NCBI GenBank assembly: GCA_905214245.1
Contig: CAJMLO010000048.1
Coordinates: forward strand, 1 to 8,272
Direction of reading: 5' to 3'
DNA: 8,272 nucleotides
From: an uncultured bacterium
Lineage (GTDB): Bacteria > Bacillota > Clostridia > TANB77 > CAG-508
A program made the position numbers and the translations under genes. Below the pieces are notes generated by a model. The model was given only the letters and a program-made list of their open reading frames with translations. It did no database searches and was not told the DNA's origin. Positions 1-4,377 of the stretch are shown here, in pieces (the first letter of the stretch is position 1; every line of letters begins with the position of its first letter).

Positions 1-34
1 ATTAATTTTTTATTAAATTTATTTCATTTACTAA

Positions 35-193
35 TATAATTTCTTATACAAATTAGAATTTATTATAAGGTCAAAAAAAGATTATTCTTATATTGAAAAA
101 TGTGAGATTACTATAACAGAAGATTCGGAAATTCAATGGGACAATATTATTTCTCTTTTTGAAACTTTTGTTGGAGGTGTAAGCTATGAATAA
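35..193 (+). pseudogene. C-terminal part of an unidentified ORF, no normal start
   Basis: An open frame runs from a stop at 32-34 to TAA at 191-193 but contains no ATG, GTG or TTG. It is therefore either a gene tail cut by recombination, a frameshifted gene, or chance. Its last 30 or so residues look protein-like, with an acidic stretch (ITEDSEIQWDN) and an amphipathic end (ISLFETFVGG). The last 8 bases overlap the start of the next gene as ATGAATAA. The next gene junction overlaps in the same way (ATGAATAG), which supports translational coupling and hence a real, truncated gene. I do not recognise a family. Confidence 0.35.
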
Positions 194-404
194 AAAAGAA
201 GCTATTGCATACGGACAAATAGCATTTGAAAGTATGATGCACTCTGATTATAATGGAGATTTAAGTGTTGCTAATTTTGGTATAGAAATGAAACAGGCAT
301 TTAAAATGTATCCAAGAAATATTGTGTTAGAAATTGCAGGAAGTAAAGTTTATGCAGAAAAGAAATTACAAGATTTAAAAAATGGATGTGGTACAAATGA
401 ATAG
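186..404 (+). CDS. Small unknown protein of the integrative element (72 aa)
   Basis: I do not recognise this family. The ATG follows a GGAGGTG ribosome binding site at 173-179 with suitable spacing, and the start overlaps the stop of the preceding frame. The product is a small soluble protein with no membrane segment and no cysteine pattern apart from a single late Cys. It looks mostly helical, with an Ile/Phe-rich middle (NFGIEMKQAFKMYPRN). Its stop overlaps the ATG of the excisionase-like gene, so the two are probably translated together. Its place directly before excisionase and integrase suggests an accessory role in element maintenance or excision, but that is inferred from position only. 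Confidence 0.65.
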   Translation: MNKKEAIAYGQIAFESMMHSDYNGDLSVANFGIEMKQAFKMYPRNIVLEIAGSKVYAEKKLQDLKNGCGTNE

Positions 405-603
405 TTTTCAAAATGAAACAATAAAATTTGGGATAACTGTAGATGAAGCACGAAAACAGCTAGGGATAGGAAGAAACTTAATGTTAAAACTTGTAACTGT
501 TCCTGGTTTTCCTGCAATAAGATTTAAAAGAAAAATAATTATAAATGGAAACAAGCTACAAGAGTGGTTTGATAAAAACTATGGTCAATACGGTAAATAT
601 TAG
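397..603 (+). CDS. Excisionase-like helix-turn-helix protein (68 aa)
   Basis: This is a small winged-HTH protein of the excisionase / MerR-like kind that assists integrase in removing an element and often also regulates it. Residues about 11-33 (FGITVDEARKQLGIGRNLML) form the expected helix-turn-helix, followed by a wing (FPAIRFKRKIIINGNKL) and a short final helix (LQEWFDKN). Such proteins are usually 60-75 aa. I chose the ATG at 397, which overlaps the preceding stop as ATGAATAG, over an in-frame ATG at 382, because the same overlap occurs at the previous junction and the family normally starts only a few residues before the HTH. It is followed 111 bp later by the integrase. Whether it promotes excision or only binds DNA cannot be told from sequence alone. 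Confidence 0.75.
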   Translation: MNSFQNETIKFGITVDEARKQLGIGRNLMLKLVTVPGFPAIRFKRKIIINGNKLQEWFDKNYGQYGKY

Positions 604-638
604 TGTGTTCAACCTTGTTTTTCTTCTTATAAAAATGT

Positions 639-688
639 AAAATATAAATAGACTTTAAATATTGTATAATAAATTCTATTTATATTTT
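639..688 (+). promoter_or_regulatory. Integrase promoter region with a perfect 14-bp dyad around the -10
   Basis: A good -10 box, TATAAT, lies at 665-670. No strong -35 is visible 17 bp upstream. A perfect 14-bp inverted repeat (arms 639-652 and 675-688) flanks it with a 22-bp centre. It could be an operator controlling integrase transcription. Because the right arm is followed by TTTTCTTTTT-like sequence, it could instead act as a weak AT-rich terminator of the excisionase unit. The two roles are not exclusive. Confidence 0.5.
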
Positions 689-714
689 CTTTTTAAACTT
701 GGGAGGAGTTAGGA

Positions 715-2107
715 ATGGAAAGAATAAATAGACAGAGAGCACCCAAAGGAAGTGTTACAGTTAGAAAAAAAGGAAATAGTTACGAAGCAAGAGTAACATT
801 AGAATTAGTAAATATAATGGAGGGAGTTGATAAAAATCCTAGACTATCTAGAACGGCAAAAACAGAAGAAGATGCAAAAAAAAGATTAGGAAAGTTAATT
901 GTTGATGTTTATTTTGAAGCTCAAAAGAAGTCTCATAGTAAAAAAATCTTTTCAGATGAGTGTACTGAAGAATTAGACAAATTTGAGGAATATAGAGAAG
1001 AAAAAACAAAAAGAAAAATAGAAGAATTAGCTGAAGATTATGCTGTTTTTCCAAATATTGCTAAAGAATGGCTTAATTGGAAAAAAAAGCAAGTAAATCC
1101 TAATACTAATAAAACCATTAGTCCTAAAACAGTTGAAACTTACATAAATACAATTCAAAATCATGTTATGATAGATTTTAAGGATTGTTTAGTAGCAGAT
1201 ATGACTAAAGAAGTAGTTGAAGATTATATTAATGAAAAACGACAAAAAACACCTAGACTTGCTAAAGATTTATTTTTATTGATTAGGTGTGTTTTAACAT
1301 ATGCAAAAGAAAATAGACATTTAATTGCTGAAGTACCAAATTTCAATTTAAAATTTGCAAAAAAGAAAAGAGCAAAGAAAGCAAAAATACCATATTTACC
1401 AGCTGATAGACAGAAAGTGTGGCTAGATATCTGCGAAGAAGACAAAAGAGAATTTGCATTATTGTTTGCAACTTTACTACAAACAGGTATGAGACCTGAA
1501 GAACGGTTGTGGACTAAAATGGAAATGTGTATTATTTAATAAAAATATTATTAAAGTAGAAAATGCTTATAAAGATATAACTATATATGATGATGATATG
1601 AATATAATTGGACACAAATTTCAAGATGGAGATTTAAAAACAGAAGAAAGTTATAGAAATATACCAATGTCTGTACGATTAAAAAATATGCTATTGAATA
1701 TCAAGAAAGAAAAACAAGCAACATGTAAGTTGAACGGAAAAAAGTGGAACGAATCGGAATATGTTTTTCAAAATCAATTAGGAAATCCATATACACCTGA
1801 AAGGCTACCTAGAAAAATACAGGAGTTTATAAAAAAATATAAATTAGAACATATGACAGTTTATGGTTTTAGACATTCTTTTGCTACTTTAATGAGTGAA
1901 AAAGGTATGGATAGAGAAGTTTTGAGAGAATTGATGGGACATGCAGAGTTTGAAACAACTGATTTTTACTATATACATATTTCTGAAGAACGAAAGAAAA
2001 GAGAGTACGAAAGAGTACATAATGAAATAACTCAGGGGAAAACTACTCAATTTAAGGGGAAAAATTTTATTGTTAAAAGAAAAATAAAAGCCCCCAAATC
2101 TGCTTGA
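715..2107 (+). pseudogene. int: Tyrosine recombinase / integrase, broken by a one-base frameshift
   Basis: This would integrate and excise the element through a covalent phosphotyrosine intermediate. The first part (ATG 715, RBS GGGAGGAG at 691-698) has a basic arm-binding N-terminus (about residues 7-65), a charged linker, a core-binding domain (about 112-215) and the first catalytic arginine in TGMRPEE (Arg260). The frame is lost near base 1504. Dropping one base there gives GMRPEE-GCGLKWK and continues without a stop into the second half. That half carries YGFRH (Arg codon 1871), LMGH (His codon 1940) and the nucleophile Tyr (codon 1967) nine residues after that His. The repaired protein would be 463 aa, normal for the family. 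The usual His of HxxR is Tyr here, as in some relatives. The gene ends 6 bp from the 3' end of a convergent tRNA-Arg. As written it is inactive, unless the extra base is a sequencing error. Confidence 0.9.
2033..2067 (+). repeat. AGGGGAA motif pair inside the integrase 3' end
   Basis: Two copies of a CAGGGGAAAAC / TAAGGGGAAAAA motif lie 18 bp apart near the end of the integrase gene. Two more copies, in the order TAAGGGGAATT then CAGGGGAAAAC, lie beyond the tRNA at 2247-2270. Repeats flanking an attachment site can be arm-type integrase binding sites. They could also simply reflect shared ancestry between the integrase tail and a relic integrase tail. Confidence 0.4.
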
Positions 2108-2111
2108 GGAC
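2081..2111 (-). terminator. Rho-independent terminator of tRNA-Arg, overlapping the end of int
   Basis: Read on the minus strand just after the encoded CCA, GTCCTCAA pairs with TTGGGGGC over 8 bp (with G-T pairs) around a 6-nt loop. The run CTTTTATTTTTC follows. It overlaps the last integrase codons and its TGA stop, so element and host expression signals share the same bases. Confidence 0.7.
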
Positions 2112-2190
2112 TGTGGTGCAGCAGGAGGAATTCGAATCCCCGACCTCTCGGTTCGTAGCCGAGTGCTCTATCCAGCTAAGCTACTGCTGC
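2107..2190. other. Probable attachment site (att) at tRNA-Arg
   Basis: The integrase gene stops 6 bp from the 3' end of an intact tRNA gene, the classic layout for tyrosine recombinases that use the 3' part of a tRNA as attB. The element would then extend leftward out of the window. Its other end should carry a direct repeat of the tRNA 3' portion. The core cannot be delimited here because that end is not in view. Confidence 0.55.
2114..2190 (-). tRNA. tRNA-Arg (anticodon ACG)
   Basis: All parts of the cloverleaf are present in 77 nt. The acceptor is GCAGCAG/CTGCTGC, the D arm GCTT...GAGC, the anticodon stem CTCGG/CCGAG with loop CTACGAA, the variable loop AGGTC and the T arm GGGGA-TTCGAAT-TCCTC. 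The discriminator is A and CCA is encoded. A34 would be edited to inosine to read CGT, CGC and CGA. The gene has its own likely promoter and terminator and looks functional despite the neighbouring integrase. Confidence 0.96.
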
Positions 2191-2202
2191 ATATATAGAA
2201 AA

Positions 2203-2231
2203 TATTATAAAATACATTTACAACATTTTCA
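2203..2231 (-). promoter_or_regulatory. Possible tRNA-Arg promoter
   Basis: On the minus strand there is a consensus TATAAT (plus positions 2203-2208) ending 12 bp before the tRNA, and a weak -35 (TGAAAA, 2226-2231) at 17-bp spacing. The -10 is convincing and the -35 is poor. Confidence 0.45.
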
Positions 2232-2238
2232 TTTGAAA

Positions 2239-2301
2239 TATATATTTAAGGGGAATTTCAGGGGAAAACTTACTAGGAAATCCCTGAAACCCTTTAATAC
2301 C
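2239..2301 (+). pseudogene. Likely relic of another integrase 3' end
   Basis: Read in one frame this stretch gives FKGNFRGKLTRKSLKPF, resembling the QFKGKNF end of the integrase at 715-2107 and the basic tails typical of such integrases. At DNA level, TTTAAGGGGAA and TCAGGGGAAAACTTACT match the intact gene closely (TTTAAGGGGAA, TCAGGGGAAAACTACT). It lies next to a second, broken tRNA-Arg copy, mirroring the int-tRNA order of the intact site. The match is short, so this is tentative. Confidence 0.35.
2246..2297. repeat. Long imperfect inverted repeat between the two tRNA-Arg copies
   Basis: TTAAGGGG then TTTCAGGG (separated by AA) pair with CCCTGAAA then CCCTTTAA. This gives two 8-bp helices with a 2-nt bulge and an 18-nt loop; the inner helix is perfect and the outer has one G-T pair. 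No T-run follows on either strand, so it is not an ordinary terminator. It may be a recombinase binding region or a structured remnant. Confidence 0.6.
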
Positions 2302-2328
2302 AATAACTTTGAAATTGAGTGTGTACGT

Positions 2329-2367
2329 TTCGTAGCCGAACGCTCTATCCAGCTAAGCTACTGGTGC
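2329..2367 (-). pseudogene. 5' half of a second tRNA-Arg gene
   Basis: On the minus strand this matches tRNA-Arg from the 5' end through the anticodon loop CTACGAA, then homology stops abruptly. Against the intact copy, 38 of about 41 bases agree. The differences fall in stems: acceptor 5' strand GCACCAG instead of GCAGCAG, and anticodon stem 5' strand TTCGG instead of CTCGG. Neither finds a partner downstream, so it cannot fold as a tRNA. The stem differences show it derives from a distinct tRNA-Arg gene, not a simple duplication of the neighbour. Confidence 0.8.
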
Positions 2368-2476
2368 ATTACGCAAAATATTATACTTCATTTTTGTTAG
2401 ATTTTCAATAGTTTTAATAAATAATTATCATAAAGTTGAAAAATAAAGCATAAAATAATAGAGTTTTAAGAGAAAT
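2368..2476. other. AT-rich intergenic stretch with no recognised gene
   Basis: Between the tRNA-Arg fragment and the relQ promoter I see no ORF with a ribosome binding site, no RNA gene and no strong hairpin. It is plain AT-rich spacer. Confidence 0.5.
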
Positions 2477-2505
2477 TTGAATTATTAGGAAAATAAGTGT
2501 ATAAT
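2477..2505 (+). promoter_or_regulatory. relQ promoter
   Basis: A -35 TTGAAT (2477-2482) and a consensus -10 TATAAT (2500-2505) are separated by exactly 17 bp. The predicted transcript start is near 2512, about 50 nt before the coding region and just before the leader dyad. Confidence 0.7.
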
Positions 2506-2516
2506 AAAAAGACACA

Positions 2517-2543
2517 CATTATACACAATAGTACTGTATAATG
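2517..2543 (+). promoter_or_regulatory. 8-bp dyad in the relQ leader
   Basis: CATTATAC and GTATAATG form a perfect inverted repeat around an 11-nt centre. It lies immediately after the predicted transcription start and ends 12-13 nt before the Shine-Dalgarno GGAG. It could be an operator or an RNA hairpin near the 5' end. The right arm also contains TATAAT, but with no -35 at a proper distance. Confidence 0.5.
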
Positions 2544-2558
2544 CAAAAATGAAATGGA

Positions 2559-3200
2559 GTGATTTTTATAAAAATATCAGATTATGAAAATATAGAAGAT
2601 GATATAGACACCAATAATGAAAAGTTTAAAGATATAATGTACATATATTCACAAGCACTAAAGGTAGTAGAACAAAAAATTAATATTATAAAATATGATT
2701 ATGAATATAATGAGGAATATCATTCGATAGATCATGTAATGTCGAGAATAAAATCGCCTGAGAGCACATTAAAAAAGATGCAAAAAGATAATAAAAAATG
2801 TACATATAAAGATATGATAGAAGATATAAATGATATTGCTGGTATAAGAATAATATGCCCACTTAAAAGCGATGTATATAAAATAAGAGATTATATAAGA
2901 GAGTTTAATGATATAGAGATAATCAAAGAAAAAGATTATATAGAGCACCCAAAAGAAAGTGGGTATAAAAGCTATCATATAATATTAAAAGTGCCAATAT
3001 TTATAGGCGAAGAAGAAAGCAAAGTGAAAGTAGAAATACAGATAAGGACACTTGCAATGGATTTTTGGGCAAGTTTAGAGCATAAACTTAGGTATAAACC
3101 AAATGGAGAAATAAATGATAAAGTATCTGTAGAACTAATGAGATGTGCAGAGGATATAAATATGCTTGATGAAAAAATGATAAATCTATTTCAAAAATAG
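2559..3200 (+). CDS. relQ: RelQ-type small alarmone synthetase, GTP pyrophosphokinase
   Basis: This transfers pyrophosphate from ATP to GDP or GTP, making the stringent-response alarmone (p)ppGpp. It has only the RelA/SpoT synthetase domain, with no hydrolase and no TGS or ACT regulatory part. The family's blocks are visible: HSIDHVMSRIKSPES (about 55-69), DIAGIRI (92-98), KDYIEHPKESGYKSYH (125-140) and EIQIRTLAMDFWASLEHK (159-176). A short C-terminal helix follows, as in relatives that assemble as tetramers. At 213 aa it is the normal length. The start is unclear: GTG at 2559 fits the length, but the only Shine-Dalgarno (GGAG 2556-2559) overlaps it and is better spaced for the in-frame ATA at 2568. 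It has its own promoter and terminator. RelP is the alternative name for a close paralogue group. Confidence 0.93.
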   Translation: MIFIKISDYENIEDDIDTNNEKFKDIMYIYSQALKVVEQKINIIKYDYEYNEEYHSIDHVMSRIKSPESTLKKMQKDNKKCTYKDMIEDINDIAGIRIICPLKSDVYKIRDYIREFNDIEIIKEKDYIEHPKESGYKSYHIILKVPIFIGEEESKVKVEIQIRTLAMDFWASLEHKLRYKPNGEINDKVSVELMRCAEDINMLDEKMINLFQK

Positions 3201-3209
3201 TGTAAAATA

Positions 3210-3281
3210 GCAAGATATTTATAAAATTTTTGAGAAAGTTGTTAAAAATATTAGTAAATATCTTGCAAAAATTTTTTTTTT
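3210..3281 (+). terminator. relQ terminator with long stem
   Basis: A perfect 12-bp inverted repeat (arms 3210-3221 and 3255-3266) surrounds a 33-nt loop that can extend the stem (ATTTTT with AAAAAT). It is followed by AAAAA and a run of ten T. It begins 10 bp after the relQ stop. Its right arm overlaps the -35 box of the tRNA-Pro promoter. Confidence 0.75.
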
Positions 3282-3291
3282 ATGCTATAGT
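3263..3291 (+). promoter_or_regulatory. tRNA-Pro promoter with extended -10
   Basis: A -35 TTGCAA (3263-3268), a 17-bp spacer made mostly of the T-run, and a -10 TATAGT (3286-3291) preceded by TGC, which makes an extended -10. The start would be near 3298, about 22 nt before the tRNA. The -35 lies inside the stem and tail of the upstream terminator. Confidence 0.7.
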
Positions 3292-3319
3292 ATATAAGTA
3301 CTTTATAAAAACAAATTAT

Positions 3320-3395
3320 CGAGGTGTAGCGCAGTTGGTAGCGCGCGTGGTTTGGGACCATGAGGTCGCAGGTTCGATCCCTGTCACCTCGACCA
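3320..3395 (+). tRNA. tRNA-Pro (anticodon TGG)
   Basis: A complete 76-nt cloverleaf. The acceptor is CGAGGTG/CACCTCG, the D arm GCGC...GCGC, the anticodon stem CGTGG/CCATG with loop TTTGGGA, the T arm GCAGG-TTCGATC-CCTGT, the discriminator A, and CCA is encoded. It would read the CCN proline codons. It has its own promoter and terminator. Confidence 0.97.
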
Positions 3396-3428
3396 TAAAG
3401 AAAAGGAAGTCAAACCTTAAATGGTGAC

Positions 3429-3462
3429 AAAAAGTATGTTGAGAGTTTCCAACATACTTTTT
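3429..3462 (+). terminator. tRNA-Pro terminator, usable from both sides
   Basis: AAAAAGTATGTTG pairs perfectly with CAACATACTTTTT (13 bp, 8-nt loop) and the T-run continues to 3464. On the minus strand the same stem ends in CTTTTTGTC, so it could also stop the small minus-strand transcript proposed upstream. Confidence 0.88.
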
Positions 3463-3504
3463 TTAGTTTTATTTCTTATTCTCAATTTTTTTCTAAATCT
3501 ATAT

Positions 3505-3597
3505 TTATACATCATTATTTAATGACATTTTTAATTTTTCAATTTTATTTTGGTTTTCTCTTTTTAATCATTGAACAATTTTCCATTCATCACTCAT
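3505..3597 (-). pseudogene. Possible tiny ORF interrupted by TGA
   Basis: On the minus strand an ATG at 3597 has a strong CGGAGG ribosome binding site (plus 3604-3609, 6-nt spacing) and encodes MSDEWKIVQ before TGA at 3568-3570. The same frame continues LKRENQNKIEKLKMSLNNDV to TAA, a charged helix-like sequence that reads as a natural extension. TGG to TGA is the simplest explanation. It could be a 9-residue leader, a decayed 30-residue gene, or chance. No family is recognised. Confidence 0.35.
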
Positions 3598-3616
3598 ATT
3601 TTTCCTCCGAACATAA

Positions 3617-3645
3617 AATATAAGAAAAGTCAAACTTTATGTAAA
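3617..3645 (-). promoter_or_regulatory. Possible promoter of the small minus-strand transcript
   Basis: On the minus strand TTTACA (plus 3640-3645) and TATATT (plus 3617-3622) are 17 bp apart. The predicted start is near 3610, just before the CGGAGG site. With the terminator at 3429-3462 this gives a transcript of about 180 nt. All signals are short and AT-rich. Confidence 0.4.
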
Positions 3646-3647
3646 GT
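3634..3647. promoter_or_regulatory. ACTTTA-TG-TAAAGT dyad between divergent promoters
   Basis: Two perfect 6-bp half sites with a 2-bp centre. The dyad overlaps the -35 of the proposed minus-strand promoter and lies 18 bp upstream of the -35 of the 63-aa gene, a position where one protein could affect both. Confidence 0.35.
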
Positions 3648-3665
3648 AATATTACAATAAAATAG

Positions 3666-3694
3666 TTGACTATTTATATAAATGGTTATAAAAT
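3666..3694 (+). promoter_or_regulatory. Promoter of the 63-aa gene
   Basis: A -35 TTGACT (3666-3671), 17-bp spacing, and a -10 TAAAAT (3689-3694) that overlaps an alternative TATAAA. The start would be near 3701, just before the strong ribosome binding site AAAGGAGGT (3709-3717). Confidence 0.65.
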
Positions 3695-3723
3695 ACTGAT
3701 ATAAACCTAAAGGAGGTACTTAT

Positions 3724-3915
3724 ATGGAAAAGCTGAAGGTTCTATTGAATGCAGTTTTTGATGAGGATGGTGCTATCCGTCCATGCGGTCGGGAGACCTG
3801 CAAAAAGCTAATATCTGTGGCAAGTGAAAAATATCCAAACATTGATTTTGGAAGTTCTGATACAGGTATTATGAATATCGAAGCAATGGATAAGCTTCGA
3901 AAAGAACTCTTGTAA
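3724..3915 (+). CDS. Unknown 63-aa protein with DEDGAIRPCGR motif
   Basis: No family is recognised with confidence. The start is firm: a perfect AAAGGAGGT site lies 6 bp upstream, after a good promoter. The product is soluble, with no signal or membrane segment. It has an N-terminal helix, a DEDGAIRPCGRETC stretch (about residues 14-27, with two cysteines 5 residues apart), a middle helix and a C-terminal DTGIMNIEAMDKLRKEL stretch. The cysteines are too few for an ordinary zinc site in a monomer. Its composition stands out: about 39% GC, and all three arginine codons are CGN, while its neighbours mostly use AGA. This suggests recent arrival or high expression. It is a single-gene unit ending in a strong terminator. 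Confidence 0.8.
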   Translation: MEKLKVLLNAVFDEDGAIRPCGRETCKKLISVASEKYPNIDFGSSDTGIMNIEAMDKLRKELL

Positions 3916-3917
3916 TT

Positions 3918-3966
3918 AAAAAAGGAAGAAGTATAGGGATTATTCTTTTATACTTCTTCCTTTTTT
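3918..3966. terminator. Bidirectional terminator between convergent genes
   Basis: A perfect 18-bp inverted repeat (arms 3918-3935 and 3949-3966, 13-nt loop) with an A-run on the left and T-run on the right. It can therefore stop transcription of the 63-aa gene from the left and of the XRE gene from the right. It sits between the two stop codons. Confidence 0.93.
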
Positions 3967-4206
3967 TTAATCTTTCATTTCGATATTATTAAATATTTCA
4001 TCATCAAAAAAATCTTTTAATTTTATATCTAAACCTTCACAAATATATTCAATCATATCAAGTCGTATAATTTTTCTTTTTCCAGACAAAAATTTTGATA
4101 AAGTTGAACGCGATATACCTGCTAATGTGCTTAATTTTGAAACATTTATATTTCTTTCAATTATTAAATTATTAATCCTCATTCTAATGGCTGTTGATAA
4201 ATCCAC
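3967..4206 (-). CDS. XRE/Cro-type HTH transcriptional repressor (79 aa)
   Basis: A small DNA-binding protein of the Cro/CI-like family, one HTH_3 domain long and without a ligand-binding part. The recognition HTH is at about residues 22-45 (VSKLSTLAGISRSTLSKFLS), followed by the conserved helix with IEYICEGLDIKLKDFF typical of clostridial members. The start is GTG with AAGGAG about 8 nt upstream; there is no nearby ATG before residue 9. It faces away from the two-gene membrane operon and the intervening palindrome overlaps that operon's -35 box, so repression of that operon, perhaps with self-control, is the likely role. Close relatives can be antitoxin-like or phage-like, but no toxin gene is beside it. 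Confidence 0.88.
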   Translation of the reverse strand: MDLSTAIRMRINNLIIERNINVSKLSTLAGISRSTLSKFLSGKRKIIRLDMIEYICEGLDIKLKDFFDDEIFNNIEMKD

Positions 4207-4243
4207 TCAATAATCTCCTTGTATAAAATTCGTATATCTTTAA

Positions 4244-4252
4244 ATTTTAGCA
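4244..4252 (-). promoter_or_regulatory. Possible extended -10 promoter of the XRE gene
   Basis: On the minus strand TGC followed by TAAAAT forms an extended -10 about 40 bp before the GTG start. No good -35 is present at the usual distance. The palindrome at 4271-4286 lies just upstream of it. Confidence 0.4.
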
Positions 4253-4270
4253 AAAATTTTGTTTTATTTT

Positions 4271-4286
4271 GTTGACAATTGCCAAC
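4271..4286. promoter_or_regulatory. Operator-like palindrome overlapping the -35 box
   Basis: GTTGACAATTGCCAAC is palindromic except for one symmetric base pair (7 of 8 pairs match). It covers the whole TTGACA -35 of the rightward operon, so a bound protein would block RNA polymerase. The adjacent XRE protein is the natural candidate. Confidence 0.65.
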
Positions 4287-4300
4287 AGTTCTTGTATTAT
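4272..4300 (+). promoter_or_regulatory. Strong promoter of the DUF4190 / OB-fold operon
   Basis: A consensus -35 TTGACA (4272-4277), a 17-bp spacer and a -10 TATTAT (4295-4300). The start would be near 4307, leaving a leader of about 70 nt before the first gene. Confidence 0.82.
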
Positions 4301-4316
4301 TTAAATATAATAAAAT

Positions 4317-4351
4317 AAATCAACATTAAATTGATTTGAATTTGTTAATGT
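4317..4351 (+). promoter_or_regulatory. Leader with two mutually exclusive short hairpins
   Basis: AAATCAA (4317-4323) pairs with TTGATTT (4331-4337), and ACATTAA (4323-4329) pairs with TTAATGT (4345-4351). Both are perfect 7-bp repeats but they overlap, so only one can form at a time. The stems are AT-rich and weak. No known riboswitch is recognised. Confidence 0.3.
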
Positions 4352-4377
4352 ACGAAAGATAAGGGGGTGTATCATTA

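Noticed and set aside
848..1445. Minus-strand frames opposite the integrase
   Set aside because: They are Phe/Leu-rich translations of Lys/Glu-rich coding sequence on the other strand, with no start signals.
1495..1540. Programmed ribosomal frameshift in the integrase
   Set aside because: No slippery heptamer or downstream structure is visible, and the family does not need one. A mutation or base-calling error is simpler.
2329..2367. A second functional tRNA-Arg
   Set aside because: Homology ends at the anticodon loop. The anticodon 3' strand, T arm and acceptor 3' strand are all missing.
2104..2400. 98-aa open frame on the plus strand
   Set aside because: It runs antisense through the intact tRNA-Arg, the hairpin and the tRNA fragment. 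Its ATG lacks a spaced ribosome binding site. Only its middle may be a fossil integrase tail, which is listed separately.
2537..2542. TATAAT as a second relQ promoter
   Set aside because: No -35 lies at a workable distance, and it is part of the right arm of the leader dyad. The 2477-2505 promoter is much better.
2769..2978. Minus-strand frame opposite relQ
   Set aside because: Shadow of the alarmone synthetase gene, without a ribosome binding site.
3230..3427. 65-aa open frame on the plus strand
   Set aside because: It spans the relQ terminator loop, a T-run and the whole tRNA-Pro gene, so it is not a protein gene.
3568..3570. TGA read as tryptophan or selenocysteine
   Set aside because: Intact genes here use TGG for Trp and contain no in-frame TGA. 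No selenocysteine element was recognised after this codon.
4307..4377. Known riboswitch or T-box in the operon leader
   Set aside because: The leader is only about 70 nt and has none of the conserved elements I know. Only weak short repeats are present.
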